Below, piece after piece: positions 1-7,851 of a DNA stretch of 19,730 bases (within the stretch, counting starts at the first letter, position 1; each line of letters starts with the position of its first letter). Made by a program: the position numbers and the translations under genes. The notes under the pieces were generated by a model. The model had not been told where the DNA came from and searched no databases. It saw nothing but the letters and a program-made list of their open reading frames with translations. The DNA is taken from assembly GCA_017430675.1 (NCBI GenBank), contig JAFRMM010000089.1, forward strand, positions 1 to 19,730, read 5' to 3'. The stretch is from Prevotella sp. Its GTDB lineage: Bacteria > Bacteroidota > Bacteroidia > Bacteroidales > Bacteroidaceae.

Positions 1-179
1 ACACTCTTGCCTGATGCACGACCGCCCTTGGTTTCCCAAAGGTCAGGCTTGCAGTCCACCTTGCAACTGAACTGGCACTGTGTTCCATCCACAGTGATGC
101 GACCCATCACAGGATAGGTCCCATCCTTCTTCAACTTCTCCCTCTTGAGGTAGAAAATCACGCTGTAAGTACTCTTCAT
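1..179 (-). CDS. Tyrosine site-specific integrase, N-terminal fragment (cut by window edge)
   Basis: Reading leftward from an ATG at 177-179, 59 codons stay open to the window edge. The peptide begins MKSTYSVIFYLKREKLKK and continues with a DGTYPVMGRITVDG segment and a PDLWETKGGR segment. From memory this is the arm-type DNA-binding N-terminus of Bacteroidetes phage/conjugative-transposon integrases, which are normally about 400 residues with an R...HxxR...Y catalytic domain at the C-terminus. The catalytic domain would lie left of the window, so activity cannot be judged. Such enzymes excise or integrate mobile elements or invert DNA. The gene points away from the rest of the window, so the mobile element, if any, probably lies to the left and this position may be close to its edge. 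Confidence 0.82.
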   Translation of the reverse strand, partial: MKSTYSVIFYLKREKLKKDGTYPVMGRITVDGTQCQFSCKVDCKPDLWETKGGRASGKS

Positions 180-213
180 TTTACCACTAATTTTACGTTT
201 AACTTTCAGTCTG

Positions 214-221
214 CAAAATTA
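214..221 (-). promoter_or_regulatory. Possible -7 box for the integrase
   Basis: On the minus strand this reads TAATTTTG, matching the Bacteroidetes TAnnTTTG consensus, 34 nt upstream of the integrase ATG. No good TTTG lies 19-21 bp further upstream; an ATTG is about 16 bp away. Moderate support only. Confidence 0.4.
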
Positions 222-532
222 GTCAATGCCGAGCGTCCAATATATACGCAAATCTATTCAAATTTCGGCAACTTGTACCGAAGTGGGTTCTTTATGTCAA
301 ACCTCTTGATTTTCAGTCTTTTCAATGTCTGAAAGTAACCTATTTGCCGCGATTTTCACAATCTCTGGATTTGGTTACGATTTAGAGACCCAAAGTTCTC
401 CTTCATCCTGTATTTTAGATGTAGCCATCTGCTTTCATCCATCTTCAGACTTTCTTCAAATCCCCTGATTTGCAACGATTTTTCCGCTTTTCTCCTCTTT
501 TGTTATCCAACCACCGCTTTACTCGGAGTTAA

Positions 533-581
533 GTGGCACTTTTCGCGAAATAAACACTGCTTAATTTCGGAAAAGTGCCAC
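533..581. repeat. Long inverted repeat just after the J-protein gene
   Basis: The arms are GTGGCACTTTTC (533-544) and its exact complement GAAAAGTGCCAC (570-581). Pairing continues inward through CGAAAT/ATTTCG with one bulged G, leaving a loop of about 9 nt. It begins 14 nt past the J-protein stop on the minus strand. A strong hairpin there could terminate or protect that mRNA, but no T-run follows on either strand. It could also be the end of a small mobile element or an integrase-related site. Confidence 0.6.
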
Positions 582-594
582 GGAATTTCAGAAA

Positions 595-1320
595 CTAGCC
601 CTCGCGCATCTGGCGGAGCAGGTCTTTCTGACGCTCAGAGAGGTTCTGCGGCAACTTCACCTGATAGGTGATGATCAGGTCACCGAAGGTGCCGTCGCCA
701 CGGTCGTAGCCCTTGCCGCGCAGACGCACCTTCGTGCCAGACTGCGTCTCGGGTTTGATCTTCAGTTTCAGTTTCTGGCCATTCGAGAGCGTGACGATGA
801 TCTCGCCACCCAGCAGGGCCGTATAGAGGTCGATGCTGACGTTGGCGTTCATCTCACCCGAGTGAGTGCGCGCCTGACGCCCTGCACCTCCCGAGAAGCC
901 GCCGAAGCCCGGGCCGCCCGACGAGAAGCCCTGAAAACCGCCGAACCCCCCACCCTGCTGGCCCTTACGGCCGAAGAGTTGTTCAAAGAAATCACTGAAG
1001 CCCCCACCTCCGGAGAAACTGGAGAAGTCGAAGCCGCCGAAGGGATTGCCGCCCCCGGCACCACCGCCGAAGCCACCGCCACCAAAGGCATCGGCCTGTT
1101 TCCACTGTTCACCGTACTGGTCGTATTTCTTGCGCTTCTCGGGGTCGCCGATCACGTCGTAGGCCTCCTGCAAGGCCTGGAACTTCGCCTGTGCCTTCGG
1201 GTCATCGGGATGCAGGTCGGGATGGAACTGCTTGGCCCGCTTCAGGTAGGCCTTCTTCACATCTTTCTGCGGTATCGTCTTATCGACGCCCAGGATCTTG
1301 TAATAGTCTATAAATGCCAT
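595..1320 (-). CDS. Short CbpA-type J-domain co-chaperone
   Basis: 241 residues. Residues 5-70 are a J-domain with the HPD motif at 33-35, which stimulates the ATPase of DnaK (Hsp70). Residues about 78-150 are rich in Gly and Phe. Residues about 153-241 form a single substrate-binding beta domain ending in [12 protein letters not shown], which resembles the second C-terminal domain of DnaJ/CbpA. There are no CxxCxGxG zinc repeats, so this is not classical DnaJ, and it is shorter than E. coli CbpA (about 306) because one of the two beta domains is absent. The ATG at 1318-1320 is preceded by a strong ribosome binding site. The gene stands alone; no CbpM-like partner is visible downstream, where the inverted repeat and integrase lie. 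The cytoplasmic co-chaperone role is secure; the particular clients are unknown. Confidence 0.88.
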   Translation of the reverse strand: MAFIDYYKILGVDKTIPQKDVKKAYLKRAKQFHPDLHPDDPKAQAKFQALQEAYDVIGDPEKRKKYDQYGEQWKQADAFGGGGFGGGAGGGNPFGGFDFSSFSGGGGFSDFFEQLFGRKGQQGGGFGGFQGFSSGGPGFGGFSGGAGRQARTHSGEMNANVSIDLYTALLGGEIIVTLSNGQKLKLKIKPETQSGTKVRLRGKGYDRGDGTFGDLIITYQVKLPQNLSERQKDLLRQMREG

Positions 1321-1328
1321 ATTTTCAT

Positions 1329-1334
1329 CCTCCT
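1329..1334 (-). promoter_or_regulatory. Shine-Dalgarno of the J-protein
   Basis: On the minus strand AGGAGG lies 8 nt upstream of the ATG at 1320. Such a complete Shine-Dalgarno is uncommon in this lineage and is not seen before most other genes here. It supports the chosen start. Confidence 0.7.
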
Positions 1335-1397
1335 TTTCGCTTGATTGTTAATTCAAGGAAAAACCAGCAAAAAGTGTGCCTAAAACACCGTAAAATA

Positions 1398-1429
1398 TTT
1401 GGTGGTATGGAAAATTTTTCGTAACTTTG
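1398..1429 (+). promoter_or_regulatory. Bacteroidetes-type promoter of the phosphoesterase gene
   Basis: TTTG (1398-1401) and TAACTTTG (1422-1429) are separated by 20 bp, the expected -33/-7 arrangement for the Bacteroidetes primary sigma factor. Transcription should start near 1435, so an in-frame TTG at 1427 inside the -7 box cannot be the start codon; the ATG at 1448 is. Confidence 0.75.
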
Positions 1430-1447
1430 CAGAAAAATAAGAAACCA

Positions 1448-3217
1448 ATGAAAAAAGCATTAATCATTGCCGTAGTCATGCTATGTTCCACCCTCGCCGT
1501 GACAGGCCAGACATCGAAGACCGTCCGCTTCAAGGTCATCGAGACCAGCGACGTACACGGGCACTTCTTCCCCTACGACTTCATGGAGAGGAAGCCCCTG
1601 AAAGGCACCCTCGTGCGTGCGAATACCTATATTAATAAGGAGCGAGAGAAGTTCGGCAGAGAGAACCTGCTGCTCATCGACAACGGTGACATCCTCCAGG
1701 GACAGCCCTGCGTGTATTGGTCGAACTACGTGATGCCCGAGGACGAGAACCTCGCCGCCCGCGTGATCAACTACATGCAGTACGACGCGGAGACCGTGGG
1801 CAACCACGACATCGAGCCCGGTCATCAGGTGTATGACAAGTGGATCCGCGAGGTGCGCTGTCCGCTCCTCGGAGCGAACATCGTCAAGGAGGGCAGCGAC
1901 GGCAAGGCCAACCCGAAGAATATCTACGAGGGTCTCCAGCCCTACTCCATCCACTACATCGACGGTGTGAAGGTCGCCGTGATCGGCATGCTCACCCCCG
2001 CCATCCCTAACTGGCTGAACAAGTCGATATGGAAAGGCATGGAGTTCGAGGAGATGACAGCATGCGCCAGGAAATGGGTGAAATACCTGAAGGACGTGGA
2101 GCGCCCCGACCTGATCTTCGGCCTCTTCCATAGCGGCAAGGACGGCGGCATCGTCACCCCCGACTATGAGGAGAACGCCACGGCGGCCGTCGCCCGTGAG
2201 GTGCCCGGCTTCGACATCATCTTCTTCGGCCACGACCACCAGGTGCACAACGAGTGGATCACCAACAAGGACGGCCAGCAGGTGCTGATCATCGACCCCT
2301 CCTGTTGGGCGCAGAACATCGCCGAGGCCGTCGTCGAACTGACCTACGAGAACGGTCGTCTGGTGAAGAAGGACATCCAGGGCGAGATCGTCAGCGTCAG
2401 GGATGAGGCCATCGACGAGCAGATGATGAGCCACTTCCAGAAGGACATCGACGAGGTGAAGACCTATGTCAGCGAGAAGATCGGTCGCTTCGAGTCAGAC
2501 ATCCACACGCGGGAGAGTTTCTTCGGCAATGCCGCCTTCACCGACCTCATCCACAACCTGCAGTTGCAGATCACAGGGGCCGACATCTCGCTGAACGCGC
2601 CCCTGTCGTTCAACACCACCATCCAGGCAGGTGACGTAACGATGGCCGACATGTTCAAACTCTACCGCTTCGAGAACCTGCTCTTCGTGCTCCGCATGAC
2701 GGGCGAGGAGATCCGCAAGCACCTGGAATACAGTTATGACATGTGGACCAACACCATGGCCTCGCCTGAGGACCACGCCCTGCGCCTGAATGATGCCTCG
2801 AAGGGAGACCAGCAGCGCACGGGCTTCCAGTACTACACCTTCAACTTCGACTCGGCCTGCGGCATCGACTACGAGGTGGACCTCACGAAGCCCGACGGTG
2901 AGAAGGTCAGGATCCTCAGGATGTCGGACGGCAAGCCCTTCGACGAGAAGAAATGGTACAAGGTGGCGATGAACAGTTACCGTGCCAACGGCGGCGGTGA
3001 ACTGCTGACCCTTGGTGCCGGCATCCCGCAGGACTCCCTCGACAGCCGCGTGCTCTTCCATACCGACCGCGACCAGCGCCACTATCTGACAGAGGAGATC
3101 CGTCGCATGGGCAGCGTGGATCCCAAGCCTAATGCGAACTGGAAGTTCGTGCCCGAGGACTGGGTGAAGCCCGCCCTGGAGCGCGACAGTCAGTTGTTAT
3201 TCGGAAAGAAAGACTAA
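1448..3217 (+). CDS. Secreted metallophosphoesterase of the 5'-nucleotidase (UshA) family
   Basis: 589 residues from the ATG at 1448, chosen because the promoter overlaps the longer frame. Residues 1-20 are a signal peptide (Lys-Lys, hydrophobic core, cleavage near VTG/Q), so the enzyme is exported, probably to the periplasm. The calcineurin-like metal site is complete: D35 and H37 in SDVHGH, D81 in NGD, N119-H120-D121 in GNHD, H228, and GHDH at 261-264. A C-terminal 5'-nucleotidase domain follows from about residue 350 and carries a YRANGGGE segment. The family hydrolyses nucleotides or cyclic nucleotides for phosphate and nucleoside scavenging; the exact substrate (5'-nucleotidase versus 2',3'-cyclic phosphodiesterase) cannot be read from motifs. 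The stop is one base before the nudC ATG, so the two are probably co-transcribed. Confidence 0.88.
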   Translation: MKKALIIAVVMLCSTLAVTGQTSKTVRFKVIETSDVHGHFFPYDFMERKPLKGTLVRANTYINKEREKFGRENLLLIDNGDILQGQPCVYWSNYVMPEDENLAARVINYMQYDAETVGNHDIEPGHQVYDKWIREVRCPLLGANIVKEGSDGKANPKNIYEGLQPYSIHYIDGVKVAVIGMLTPAIPNWLNKSIWKGMEFEEMTACARKWVKYLKDVERPDLIFGLFHSGKDGGIVTPDYEENATAAVAREVPGFDIIFFGHDHQVHNEWITNKDGQQVLIIDPSCWAQNIAEAVVELTYENGRLVKKDIQGEIVSVRDEAIDEQMMSHFQKDIDEVKTYVSEKIGRFESDIHTRESFFGNAAFTDLIHNLQLQITGADISLNAPLSFNTTIQAGDVTMADMFKLYRFENLLFVLRMTGEEIRKHLEYSYDMWTNTMASPEDHALRLNDASKGDQQRTGFQYYTFNFDSACGIDYEVDLTKPDGEKVRILRMSDGKPFDEKKWYKVAMNSYRANGGGELLTLGAGIPQDSLDSRVLFHTDRDQRHYLTEEIRRMGSVDPKPNANWKFVPEDWVKPALERDSQLLFGKKD

Positions 3218-3218
3218 C

Positions 3219-3992
3219 ATGGCCAAGACCTATTATTTCGTATTCTGCAAGGAAGACCTGCTGTTGGAAAAGACTCCTGACGGCCGTTATACCATCCCCT
3301 GCGGGGAGGAGGCTCCCACGACGGTGAAGCCCTGGACGAACGTGCTGAACGTCACGCCCATGGCCGACGGTACGCCCGTGAAGACCTACCGCATCGATGC
3401 CCCCGTCACCGATGATCCCCGCTACAAGATGTGCGGCCTCCGCCAGAGTTACTACAAACTGCCGCGGCCGCTCTATCTGAAGGGCGGCAAGTGCCAGGAA
3501 GTGCTCTACTGGGATCAGAACACGAAATACTGTGGTGTCTGTGGCGCGCCCATGCGCATGGACACGGACATCTCGAAGAAATGCACGGAATGCGGCAAGG
3601 AGATCTGGCCGCAACTGGCCACCGCCGTCATCGTGCTCATCCACAAAGGTGACGAGGTGCTGCTGGTGCGCGCCAAGAACTTCAAGCGCGACTTCTTCGG
3701 ACTGGTGGCGGGTTTCGTGGAGACCGGAGAGACACTGGAGGAGGCTGTCGCCCGTGAGGCCCTCGAAGAGACAGGGGTGACGATCACGGACATCCGCTAT
3801 TTCGGTTCCCAGCCCTGGCCCTATCCCTGCGGACTGATGGTGGGCTTCAATGCCGACTACGTCTCTGGCGATATCCATCTCCAGACGAGCGAGATCGCCA
3901 AAGGCGGCTGGTTCCGTAAGGACAACCTGCCTGATATTCCCGAAAAACTCTCGATTGCCAGGATGCTGCTCGACGCCTGGCTGGAAGAATAG
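3219..3992 (+). CDS. nudC: NADH pyrophosphatase / NAD-capped RNA hydrolase NudC
   Basis: 257 residues, the usual NudC length. Four cysteines (C105, C108, C122, C125) in a CGVCG...CTECG arrangement form the zinc ribbon. The Nudix box spans residues 165-187 (G, then E171, then REALEETG) and carries the metal-binding glutamates. SQPWPYP at 197-203 is the NudC-specific motif that distinguishes it from other Nudix hydrolases. The enzyme cleaves NAD(H) to NMN(H) and AMP, and in E. coli also removes NAD caps from RNA. The ATG lies one base after the stop of the secreted phosphoesterase, so the pair may be transcribed together, although one product is exported and the other cytoplasmic. The stop is 8 bases from the stop of the convergent lipoprotein gene, with no obvious terminator between. 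Confidence 0.92.
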   Translation: MAKTYYFVFCKEDLLLEKTPDGRYTIPCGEEAPTTVKPWTNVLNVTPMADGTPVKTYRIDAPVTDDPRYKMCGLRQSYYKLPRPLYLKGGKCQEVLYWDQNTKYCGVCGAPMRMDTDISKKCTECGKEIWPQLATAVIVLIHKGDEVLLVRAKNFKRDFFGLVAGFVETGETLEEAVAREALEETGVTITDIRYFGSQPWPYPCGLMVGFNADYVSGDIHLQTSEIAKGGWFRKDNLPDIPEKLSIARMLLDAWLEE

Positions 3993-4000
3993 TCCTGCTA

Positions 4001-4789
4001 CTACTCGACAACCTGCATGGCCATCTGTCCCTTGTAACTGATGCGCGTCTCAACCATATAACAACTCGCACCGTCAGGGACGCATAGCGTCGCATGGAAA
4101 TATAGTCCCTGGGCATCCGCACGACTATATTCCATGTTCACCAGGATTGCTTCGTTGAGGAACTCCTCAGGCACCAGTTTGGCGAACATCTGCTTGCGGA
4201 AGTCGGAGGAATAGACCCTTTGTGCCCCCTGGAAGACGCTGACATGCATGATATTGTCGTAATAGACGTTTTCCACCTCCATGCCGTCATCATTGTAAGT
4301 GCGCTTCACCACCTTGTACTTCGTGGGATTGATGGCGATATACCAGTGATAGCGCTGACCGTCATAGAACACCACGGAATCCGTCTGCACCTGATGGGTG
4401 TAGGTCATGATCTGGGGCATGTCATGCACGAACTCCGTCTCATCCACAGGATCGTTGCTCCTCTGCAGTTTCACCACGTCACCATTCTGGTTTTTGATCC
4501 AGAACAGGTTCTGCGTCTGCTTCACAATGGCGTATGATGTGCCAGAGCCCATCACCAGCGAATCACCGATAATCATGAAATAGGCTGGCATACTCGTGGT
4601 ATCTGCATAGAAGATGGTGTCGCCATGGATACGCATCGACACATCGTTACTCTCCTCTTCCACCCAGATACCCTGGAGCATGGCCTTGGCACCCTTGTCT
4701 TCCGAAGGGGGCTCTGACTTACTGCCCTGACAATTACAGAACAATGTCAGGACAGCAGCCAGAATTAATATAGTAGTCTTTCTCCTCAT
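4001..4789 (-). CDS. Predicted lipoprotein, DUF4738-like
   Basis: 262 residues. The N-terminus has two Arg and a Lys followed by a hydrophobic stretch ending in LTLFCNCQGS, so a lipidated cysteine at C18 or C20 is likely, followed by a Ser/Glu/Lys-rich linker. The rest looks like beta-rich repeats (QGIWVEEESNDV, GDTIFYADTTSMPAYF, NQNGDVVKLQRS). The pattern resembles Prevotella lipoproteins annotated as DUF4738, recalled from memory and not checked. No enzymatic motif is visible, so no function is assigned. The start is 5 bases past the stop of ugd, making it the third gene of an rfbC-ugd-lipoprotein operon. The context suggests an envelope role, but that is inference. Confidence 0.75.
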   Translation of the reverse strand: MRRKTTILILAAVLTLFCNCQGSKSEPPSEDKGAKAMLQGIWVEEESNDVSMRIHGDTIFYADTTSMPAYFMIIGDSLVMGSGTSYAIVKQTQNLFWIKNQNGDVVKLQRSNDPVDETEFVHDMPQIMTYTHQVQTDSVVFYDGQRYHWYIAINPTKYKVVKRTYNDDGMEVENVYYDNIMHVSVFQGAQRVYSSDFRKQMFAKLVPEEFLNEAILVNMEYSRADAQGLYFHATLCVPDGASCYMVETRISYKGQMAMQVVE

Positions 4790-4794
4790 CCACT

Positions 4795-6114
4795 TTACTT
4801 ACCAATGCAGTGATACTCGAAACTGTTCTCCTCCAGTTCCTCCGTATCAAAGATATTACGGCCATCAATAACGAGCGGTCGCTTCATGGCCTTCTTGATG
4901 ACGCCCCAGCCAGGCAGACGGAACTCCTTCCACTCCGTGAGCAGCAGCAGGGCGTCGGCATCGAGCACGGCATCGTACATGTCTCGGCAGTAGGTCACGG
5001 TGTCACCAATACGGCGCTTGCACTCCTCCATGGCGATGGGGTCGTAGGCACGGACCACACAGCCAGCGGCCAACAGTTTCCCGATCATCACCAGGGCCGT
5101 CGATTCACGCATGTCATCCGTCTCAGGCTTGAAGGAGAGTCCCCACATGGCGATGGTCTTGCCCTTCAGGGCCTCCTCAGAGCCAAAGGCCTTGATGAGT
5201 TTCTCGTAGAGCACGCTCTTCTGCTTCTCATTGACGCGCTCCACAGCCTTCAGCACCTCCATCGAATAGCCGTTCTGGTCTGCCGTCTTGATGAGGGCCT
5301 TCACATCCTTGGGGAAGCACGAGCCGCCATAGCCACAGCCCGCATAGAGGAACTTTCGTCCGATACGGGTGTCAGAGCCAATGCCCGCGCGTACCATATT
5401 AACATCTGCTCCCACCCGCTCACAGAGGTTGGCGATATCGTTCATGAACGAGATACGGGTAGCCAGCATCGAGTTGGCCGCATATTTCGTCATCTCCGCA
5501 GAGGGGATATCCATGAAGATCACACGGAAATTATTGACCATAAACGGCTTATAGAGTTTCGTCAGCACCTTCTTGGCATGTTCGCTCTCCACACCCACGA
5601 CCACACGGTCAGGCGACATGAAGTCCTTGATGGCATTACCTTCCTTCAGGAATTCCGGATTAGAGGCCACGTCGAACTCAATATCGACCCCACGCTTGGC
5701 CAGTTCGTCCTCGATGGCCTTGCGCACCTTCCTGGCTGTTCCCACAGGAACAGTCGATTTCGTCACGACAACGACGTATTTCTTCAGGTTCTCGCCAATG
5801 GTCCTGGCCACCTGGAGCACATACTTCAGGTCAGCACTGCCATCCTCGTCAGGAGGCGTACCTACGGCAGAGAACACGATCTCCACATCGTCGAGCACAG
5901 AGGCCAGATCCGTCGTGAACTTCAGACGGCCCGCAGCCACGTTCTTCTTGACGAGTTCATCGAGACCAGGCTCGTAAATAGGGATTTCACCACTCTTCAG
6001 ACGTTCGATCTTCTTCTCATCGACATCCACACAAGTGACGTTGGCACCCGTGTCAGCAAAACAGGTTCCTGACACCAGACCAACATAACCAGTTCCTACA
6101 ATTGCAATATTCAT
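4795..6114 (-). CDS. ugd: UDP-glucose 6-dehydrogenase
   Basis: 439 residues, the normal length. The N-terminal Rossmann motif GTGYVG (residues 7-12) binds NAD. KSTVPVGT is at 119-126, the central helical region follows, and the catalytic cysteine is C266 in GGSCFPKD. The C-terminal domain contains GLSFKPETDDMRES, the usual UDP-binding region. The enzyme oxidises UDP-glucose twice to UDP-glucuronate in the cytoplasm, a precursor for capsule, exopolysaccharide or O-antigen. It sits 20 bases downstream of rfbC, so both supply activated sugars for surface polysaccharide. No glycosyltransferase or flippase cluster is adjacent, so these look like general precursor genes rather than part of a local polysaccharide locus. 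The gene symbol is by family; tuaD or wbp names would be equally possible. Confidence 0.93.
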   Translation of the reverse strand: MNIAIVGTGYVGLVSGTCFADTGANVTCVDVDEKKIERLKSGEIPIYEPGLDELVKKNVAAGRLKFTTDLASVLDDVEIVFSAVGTPPDEDGSADLKYVLQVARTIGENLKKYVVVVTKSTVPVGTARKVRKAIEDELAKRGVDIEFDVASNPEFLKEGNAIKDFMSPDRVVVGVESEHAKKVLTKLYKPFMVNNFRVIFMDIPSAEMTKYAANSMLATRISFMNDIANLCERVGADVNMVRAGIGSDTRIGRKFLYAGCGYGGSCFPKDVKALIKTADQNGYSMEVLKAVERVNEKQKSVLYEKLIKAFGSEEALKGKTIAMWGLSFKPETDDMRESTALVMIGKLLAAGCVVRAYDPIAMEECKRRIGDTVTYCRDMYDAVLDADALLLLTEWKEFRLPGWGVIKKAMKRPLVIDGRNIFDTEELEENSFEYHCIGK

Positions 6115-6134
6115 ATTAATTCGATAATAAATTG

Positions 6135-6683
6135 TTATTCAAACACTTCTGCATCCTTAAACAAGGCTTGCTTCAAATCCTTTTCGCTCGTCTGGACCTT
6201 TTCAGGGTCTATCGGCCACTCGATGGCGAGATCAGGGTCATTCCATCTGATACCCGCCTCAGCCTGTGGGGCGTATGGGTTATCCACCTTATACGTAAAG
6301 ATCGCCTCCTCACTGAGTACCAGGAATCCGTGGGCAAACCCCCGGGGGATAAAGAACTGGCGCTTGTTATCCTCACTCAGTTCCACCATGACATGCTTAC
6401 CGAAGGTCGGACTCGACTTGCGGATATCCACGGCCACATCCAGCACCTTACCTTTGATCACACGAACGAGTTTCGACTGTGAAAGATTACCTTTCTGGTA
6501 ATGCAGTCCGCGAAGCACACCAAAGGAAGACTTCGACTCGTTGTCCTGAATGAAATCCACCTCACCGATATGCTCATTGAACTCCTTCTGCTTCCAGGCT
6601 TCCATGAAATAGCCACGGGCATCGCTGAAAACCTTTGGTTCTATGATATAGACACCATCTATCTCGGTCTTGATATATTCCAT
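6135..6683 (-). CDS. rfbC: dTDP-4-dehydrorhamnose 3,5-epimerase
   Basis: 182 residues from the ATG at 6681-6683, the family's usual length. A longer in-frame start at 6734 lies upstream of the -7 box at 6701-6708 and is rejected. The cupin fold is recognisable from GLHYQ (H61, catalytic base), FIPRGFAHGF (112-120), Y131 in TYKVDN and D169 near the end, matching the RmlC His/Tyr/Asp set. The enzyme epimerises C3 and C5 of dTDP-4-keto-6-deoxyglucose on the route to dTDP-L-rhamnose. The rfbA, rfbB and rfbD partners are not in the window. It is first in the leftward operon with ugd and the lipoprotein and has its own promoter. Confidence 0.93.
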   Translation of the reverse strand: MEYIKTEIDGVYIIEPKVFSDARGYFMEAWKQKEFNEHIGEVDFIQDNESKSSFGVLRGLHYQKGNLSQSKLVRVIKGKVLDVAVDIRKSSPTFGKHVMVELSEDNKRQFFIPRGFAHGFLVLSEEAIFTYKVDNPYAPQAEAGIRWNDPDLAIEWPIDPEKVQTSEKDLKQALFKDAEVFE

Positions 6684-6700
6684 CGTTCTGAATTTTGGTG

Positions 6701-6708
6701 CAAAGATA
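6701..6708 (-). promoter_or_regulatory. -7 box of the rfbC-ugd operon
   Basis: On the minus strand this reads TATCTTTG, a full TAnnTTTG match, placing the transcription start near 6695 and giving a leader of about 12 nt to the ATG at 6683. A TG at about the -33 position is slightly too far away (23 bp), so only the -7 box is clear. Confidence 0.65.
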
Positions 6709-6749
6709 CGGTAAAAAAATGATTTTATTGACATTTTAAGTTTCTTTTA

Positions 6750-6781
6750 TTTGTTTATTTCATAAAAAAGCCGTACTTTTG
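6750..6781 (+). promoter_or_regulatory. Promoter of the HU/SPOR-FHA pair
   Basis: TTTG (6750-6753) and TACTTTTG (6774-6781) are exactly 20 bp apart, a close consensus match. The expected transcription start falls at about 6786-6789, on or beside the GTG start codon at 6787, so the mRNA would have almost no leader. It is divergent from the rfbC promoter, the two -7 boxes lying about 65 bp apart. Confidence 0.75.
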
Positions 6782-6786
6782 CACAC

Positions 6787-7851
6787 GTGATTGAACTGGA
6801 AAGGCATATTGAGATTCTTCTGCTGAGCAACGACTGCGTCATCGTCCCGGAACTGGGAGGTTTTATGGCGCACTATGTCAGCGCGTCATACGACGAAGCC
6901 GACAATATGTTTCTCCCGCCATTACGTACCCTCGGCTTCAACCCGCAACTCAAGATCAACGACAGTTTGTTGGCACAATCATACGTCGAGGCCTACGACA
7001 TCAGTTACCCTGAAGCCCTACGGCGCATCGAAGACGAGGTGAACGAGTTGAAGATGCATTTACAGAACAAGGGATCGTATGAGTTGAATGACATCGGCAT
7101 CCTGACCATCAACGAAGACGGGCACTATCTGTTCACCCCCTGTGAGGCCGGGATTCTCAGTCCCAGTCTCTACGGCCTTGGTTCCTTCGAGATGAAACCC
7201 CTGCAAAGAAAGGCAGAGGTGCGCGAGGAGGCTCCTGCCATGGAAGAAACCCAGGAAGAGGAGACTCCTACAGCCAGGATTTTCGGTATGGCGCCCACCG
7301 ATGAGGCGGAAGAGGATGAAGGCGACGAGGACGTTGTCAAGATCAAATACTCCTGGATCAGAAATACGGTAGCCATTGCCGCCATCCTGTTGGCCATCTT
7401 CATCCTCGCCCTCCCCACTGGGAAGACGGAGATGATGACACGTACGATCAGCAATATCAACAGCAACATCCTGTTTGGCATGATGTCGAAAGATACGAAC
7501 ACCAGTAAGATAGACATCAAAAAAGACGACATTGTAAAGACGCCTGTCAAGGTGGATACGATTCTGAAAAAAGACACGGTTCAGGTTGTCCGGAAAGCGG
7601 AGACGGACACTGTCAAGAAAGGCTATTGCATCGTACTGGCCAGTTATGTCAGCAAGCAGAACGCCCAGACCTTTATCGAGTTATTGAAGAAGAAAGGAAT
7701 TGACAGTGCAGAAGTTTATATGCATAAGGATGTCAGGCGTGTTATCTGTGGAAATTTCCAGACACCCAATGATGCCTATATCGCCCTGCGATCTCTTCAT
7801 CAGCACCAGGAACTGGCAGAGGCTTGGGTGTATAAATACCCTGCGCCATGA
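6787..7851 (+). CDS. Membrane protein with N-terminal HU-like (CCDC81-type) domains and C-terminal SPOR domain
   Basis: 354 residues from a GTG. The start is favoured because MIELERHIEILLLSNDCV is how I remember homologues beginning. Residues about 1-60 and 75-135 resemble the two prokaryotic HU-CCDC81 domains. Residues 145-185 form an acidic linker. One transmembrane helix lies at about 192-210, followed by a Thr/Lys-rich linker and a SPOR domain at about 278-351 (YCIVLASYVSKQNAQ...VICGNF). SPOR domains bind glycan strands stripped of stem peptides at the septum; HU-like domains bind DNA in other proteins. The topology would put the N-terminus in the cytoplasm and SPOR in the periplasm, suggesting a link between nucleoid and septal wall, which is inference. 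The stop overlaps the next gene's ATG by 4 bases. Confidence 0.82.
   Translation: MIELERHIEILLLSNDCVIVPELGGFMAHYVSASYDEADNMFLPPLRTLGFNPQLKINDSLLAQSYVEAYDISYPEALRRIEDEVNELKMHLQNKGSYELNDIGILTINEDGHYLFTPCEAGILSPSLYGLGSFEMKPLQRKAEVREEAPAMEETQEEETPTARIFGMAPTDEAEEDEGDEDVVKIKYSWIRNTVAIAAILLAIFILALPTGKTEMMTRTISNINSNILFGMMSKDTNTSKIDIKKDDIVKTPVKVDTILKKDTVQVVRKAETDTVKKGYCIVLASYVSKQNAQTFIELLKKKGIDSAEVYMHKDVRRVICGNFQTPNDAYIALRSLHQHQELAEAWVYKYPAP

Larger units (their letters stand above)
180..594. other. Intergenic spacer between integrase and J-protein
   Basis: This 415-base AT-rich stretch has no convincing reading frame. It holds the candidate integrase promoter at 214-221, a nine-base direct repeat TTTCAGTCT (204-212 and 311-319), a pyrimidine-rich tract on the plus strand around 400-510 and a long inverted repeat at 533-581. 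Because it flanks an integrase it could contain an attachment site, but nothing in the sequence alone identifies one. Confidence 0.6.

Noticed and set aside
204..319. TTTCAGTCT direct repeat as an att site
   Set aside because: Nine bases in an AT-rich spacer are expected by chance often enough, and no insertion boundary can be seen.
862..1344. 160-codon frame opposite the J-protein
   Set aside because: Ala/Glu-rich shadow of the Gly/Phe linker on the other strand; its 3' end covers the J-protein ribosome binding site.
1427..1447. Upstream TTG start for the phosphoesterase
   Set aside because: The TTG lies inside the -7 box TAACTTTG and would be upstream of the transcript; the ATG at 1448 begins a signal peptide.
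1481..2434. Long open frame (317 codons) antisense to the secreted phosphoesterase
   Set aside because: It lies wholly opposite a gene with complete catalytic motifs; its Val/Leu/His/Asp-rich composition is what GC-rich antisense frames give.
4810..6072. 420-codon open frame antisense to ugd
   Set aside because: It is opposite a clear UDP-glucose dehydrogenase, is His/Arg/Leu-rich and shows no domain.
6684..6734. 17 extra N-terminal codons for rfbC
   Set aside because: They cover the minus-strand -7 box at 6701-6708, and the shorter form has the standard family length.
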